From Aquifex sp. (GTDB taxonomy: Bacteria > Aquificota > Aquificia > Aquificales > Aquificaceae), in the NCBI GenBank assembly GCA_015487405.1, contig WFPV01000154.1, forward strand, positions 1 to 13,211: a stretch of 13,211 nucleotides of DNA, in the 5' to 3' direction. Position numbers and translations under genes: made by a program. Shown piece by piece: positions 11,594 through 13,211 of this stretch (the first letter of the stretch is position 1; each line of letters opens with the position of its first letter). The notes beneath the pieces were generated by a model. That model was not told the origin of the DNA. It did no database searches and saw only the letters and a program-made list of their open reading frames with translations.

Positions 11594-13211
11594 ATGATAG
11601 AGCTCGGAATAATCCTCACACCCCTAATCACCTTTTTAATAGTCTTAGTTTTCGGGAGAAAAATAGGGGACTTCGCAAGCGGAGTATTGACCTCAGTCTC
11701 AGGAGCTCTCACCTTCCTCTTTTCCTTAGCCATAACCTTCAAAGCTATCCACGAACCTATCCATATCAAACTTTACAACTTTCTACCAATCTCCGGCTAC
11801 ACCCTCACCTTAGGTCTCTACTTTGACGCCCTTTCCTCCATCATGGCTTGTGTCGTCACCTTCGTCGCCACTCTCATCTTCATCTACTCCATAGGCTACA
11901 TGAAAGACGAATTCGGTAAATGGACTTTTAAGTTCTACGCATACCTAAACCTCTTCCTTTTTGCTATGCTCCTCATTGTCCTTTCGGATAACCTCCTTGG
12001 AATCTTCTTCGGTTGGGAAGGTGTAGGACTTGCCTCTTACCTCCTCATCGGCTACTACCACAACCAGAAAAAAGCCACTAAAGCCTCCTTTGAAGCCTTC
12101 GTAATGAACAGAATAGGTGACTGGCTCTTTATCTTCGGTATCATCTACTCCTTCTACCTATTTGGCTCGTTGGAAATCCTTGACATATTCCCAAAGGTTG
12201 AAGAAGTCAACAAATACGCCCTCTCAGTAGCAACAATGCTTCTCTTTGGAGGAGCTGTAGGAAAATCGGGACAGTTTCCGCTCCATACCTGGCTACCGAA
12301 CGCGATGGCAGGTCCAACACCCGTGTCAGCACTCCTGCACGCAGCTACTATGGTTGCCGCAGGAGTCTACATGGTAGCAAGACTCTACCCCATGTTTGAA
12401 GCAACACCACAGACCTTAAAGCTGATAGTTCTTATTGGAGCGATAACGATGACGATGGCGGCGTTAGCGGGAGCGGTACACGAGGACATCAAGAAGATAA
12501 TAGCCTTTTCAACGATGTCCCAGCTTGGATACATGTTTGTGGCTTTAGGAGTAGGGGATAAAGGCGGAGCGATGTTTCACCTCACCACCCACGCCTTTTT
12601 CAAAGCCCTGCTCTTCTTAGCGGCAGGAGCTGTAATAACAGCCTTTCACCATCACCTATACAACATCTTCCAGATGGGGGGCTTGAAGAAGTATATGCCG
12701 GTGACGTATGTAGCGTTCATGATAGGTGCGTTGAGCTTGGCGGGAATAATACCCTTTGCGGGCTTTTGGAGCAAGGACAGGATAATAGCGAGCATGTATG
12801 AGTGGAGCGGAGTGTTGGGTATACTGGGGACGATAGTAGCGTTTATAACTGCTTATTACATTTTTAGGGAAGGCTTTTTGGTATTTCATGGAGAAGAGAG
12901 GTGGAGGAGATTTTACGAGAAGGAGGTGAAGGAAGTAGAGGGAGTGATGAGTGTACCTATGGGGGTGTTAGGATTTGTGACGGTGTTGGTGGGGTTATTT
13001 GGGCTATGGTTAGAGCACAGTTATGTACATTGGATAGGGGGAGAGGAGAAGGGGTTGCATTTGAGTGTTGCTGTGGTATCGAACTTAGTGGCGATAGGAG
13101 GGGTATGGCTTGCGTACAATGTGTATGTGAAGGGGGTGATAGATCACGAGAGGGCGTATGAGGCGCTTAAGGCTCTTCACACTACCTTTAAAGAGCAGTT
13201 CTTTACGGAAA
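11594..13211 (+). CDS. nuoL: NADH-quinone oxidoreductase subunit L, 5' 539 codons
   Basis: NuoL is the distal antiporter-like proton pump of complex I. The frame is open from ATG 11594 to the right edge (539 codons), so it is partial; full NuoL is usually about 600-650 residues and the long lateral helix is mostly missing here. Motifs: GWEGVGLASYLLIGY with the key Glu E142, GKSGQFPLHTWLP with Lys K224, TPVSALLHAATMVAAG with H249, HLTTHAFFKALLF with H329, H333 and K337, and GFWSKD (390-395). ATG lies 1 nt after the nuoK stop, with GAGGGA as a ribosome binding site. Codon usage is odd: the first 100 codons end in C 53 times and in G 6 times, but codons 441-539 end in C 8 times and in G 49 times, with no frameshift (see findings). 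Confidence 0.95.
   Translation, partial: MIELGIILTPLITFLIVLVFGRKIGDFASGVLTSVSGALTFLFSLAITFKAIHEPIHIKLYNFLPISGYTLTLGLYFDALSSIMACVVTFVATLIFIYSIGYMKDEFGKWTFKFYAYLNLFLFAMLLIVLSDNLLGIFFGWEGVGLASYLLIGYYHNQKKATKASFEAFVMNRIGDWLFIFGIIYSFYLFGSLEILDIFPKVEEVNKYALSVATMLLFGGAVGKSGQFPLHTWLPNAMAGPTPVSALLHAATMVAAGVYMVARLYPMFEATPQTLKLIVLIGAITMTMAALAGAVHEDIKKIIAFSTMSQLGYMFVALGVGDKGGAMFHLTTHAFFKALLFLAAGAVITAFHHHLYNIFQMGGLKKYMPVTYVAFMIGALSLAGIIPFAGFWSKDRIIASMYEWSGVLGILGTIVAFITAYYIFREGFLVFHGEERWRRFYEKEVKEVEGVMSVPMGVLGFVTVLVGLFGLWLEHSYVHWIGGEEKGLHLSVAVVSNLVAIGGVWLAYNVYVKGVIDHERAYEALKALHTTFKEQFFTE

Noticed and set aside
12440..12680. Frameshift or pseudogene in nuoL as cause of the composition change
   Set aside because: Codon-by-codon reading from 11594 to 13211 shows one uninterrupted frame, with conserved NuoL motifs on both sides of the transition.
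12901..13161. Plus-strand open frame of 86 codons in another frame of nuoL
   Set aside because: It is a by-product of the G-rich 3' part of nuoL (Gly/Arg/Cys-rich translation); the nuoL frame is continuous and carries the homology.

Overview
The window looks like chromosomal DNA from a hyperthermophilic bacterium of the Aquificales, in or near Aquifex. The evidence is the protein style (Lys/Glu-rich, AGA/AGG arginine codons), a bifunctional enzyme for the heat-adapted solute di-myo-inositol phosphate, and a complex I operon with a fused nuoC/nuoD and no nuoE, nuoF or nuoG. The species assignment is inference; no rRNA gene is present to confirm it. No tRNA, rRNA, CRISPR array, insertion sequence or phage gene was seen. 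Coding density is very high: the longest gene-free stretches are 58 bp (2798-2855) and about 53 bp (6440-6492).

Region 1 (1-2797, minus strand) is a tightly packed translation operon: tsf (EF-Ts), pyrH (UMP kinase), frr (ribosome recycling factor), a membrane-anchored TPR-like protein, and the first 45 codons of a secreted staphylococcal-nuclease-type protein that runs off the left edge. Three of the four junctions are stop/start overlaps. rpsB, the usual first gene of this cluster, is not here; tsf has its own putative promoter instead.

Region 2 (2856-3299, plus strand) is a single DUF501-type gene. It diverges from tsf and converges on the next operon, overlapping it by 11 bp.

Region 3 (3289-6439, minus strand) is a probable three-gene operon: an APC-superfamily permease-like protein, a bifunctional inositol-1-phosphate cytidylyltransferase/di-myo-inositol-phosphate-phosphate synthase (IPCT/DIPPS), and a glycerol-3-phosphate cytidylyltransferase with an unusual C-terminal tail. 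One enzyme makes CDP-inositol and condenses it, and the other makes CDP-glycerol. Together they could supply both di-myo-inositol phosphate and the mixed solute glyceryl-inosityl phosphate. This is the most system-like part of the window.

Region 4 (6493-13211, plus strand) is the core of a respiratory complex I operon: nuoA, nuoB, nuoCD (fused), nuoH, nuoI, nuoJ, nuoK and the first 539 codons of nuoL, with a plausible TTGACA promoter upstream. The NADH-oxidising module is absent between nuoD and nuoH. nuoL shows a striking switch from C-ending to G-ending codons part-way along, with no frameshift, which suggests a mosaic gene or strong local composition bias.
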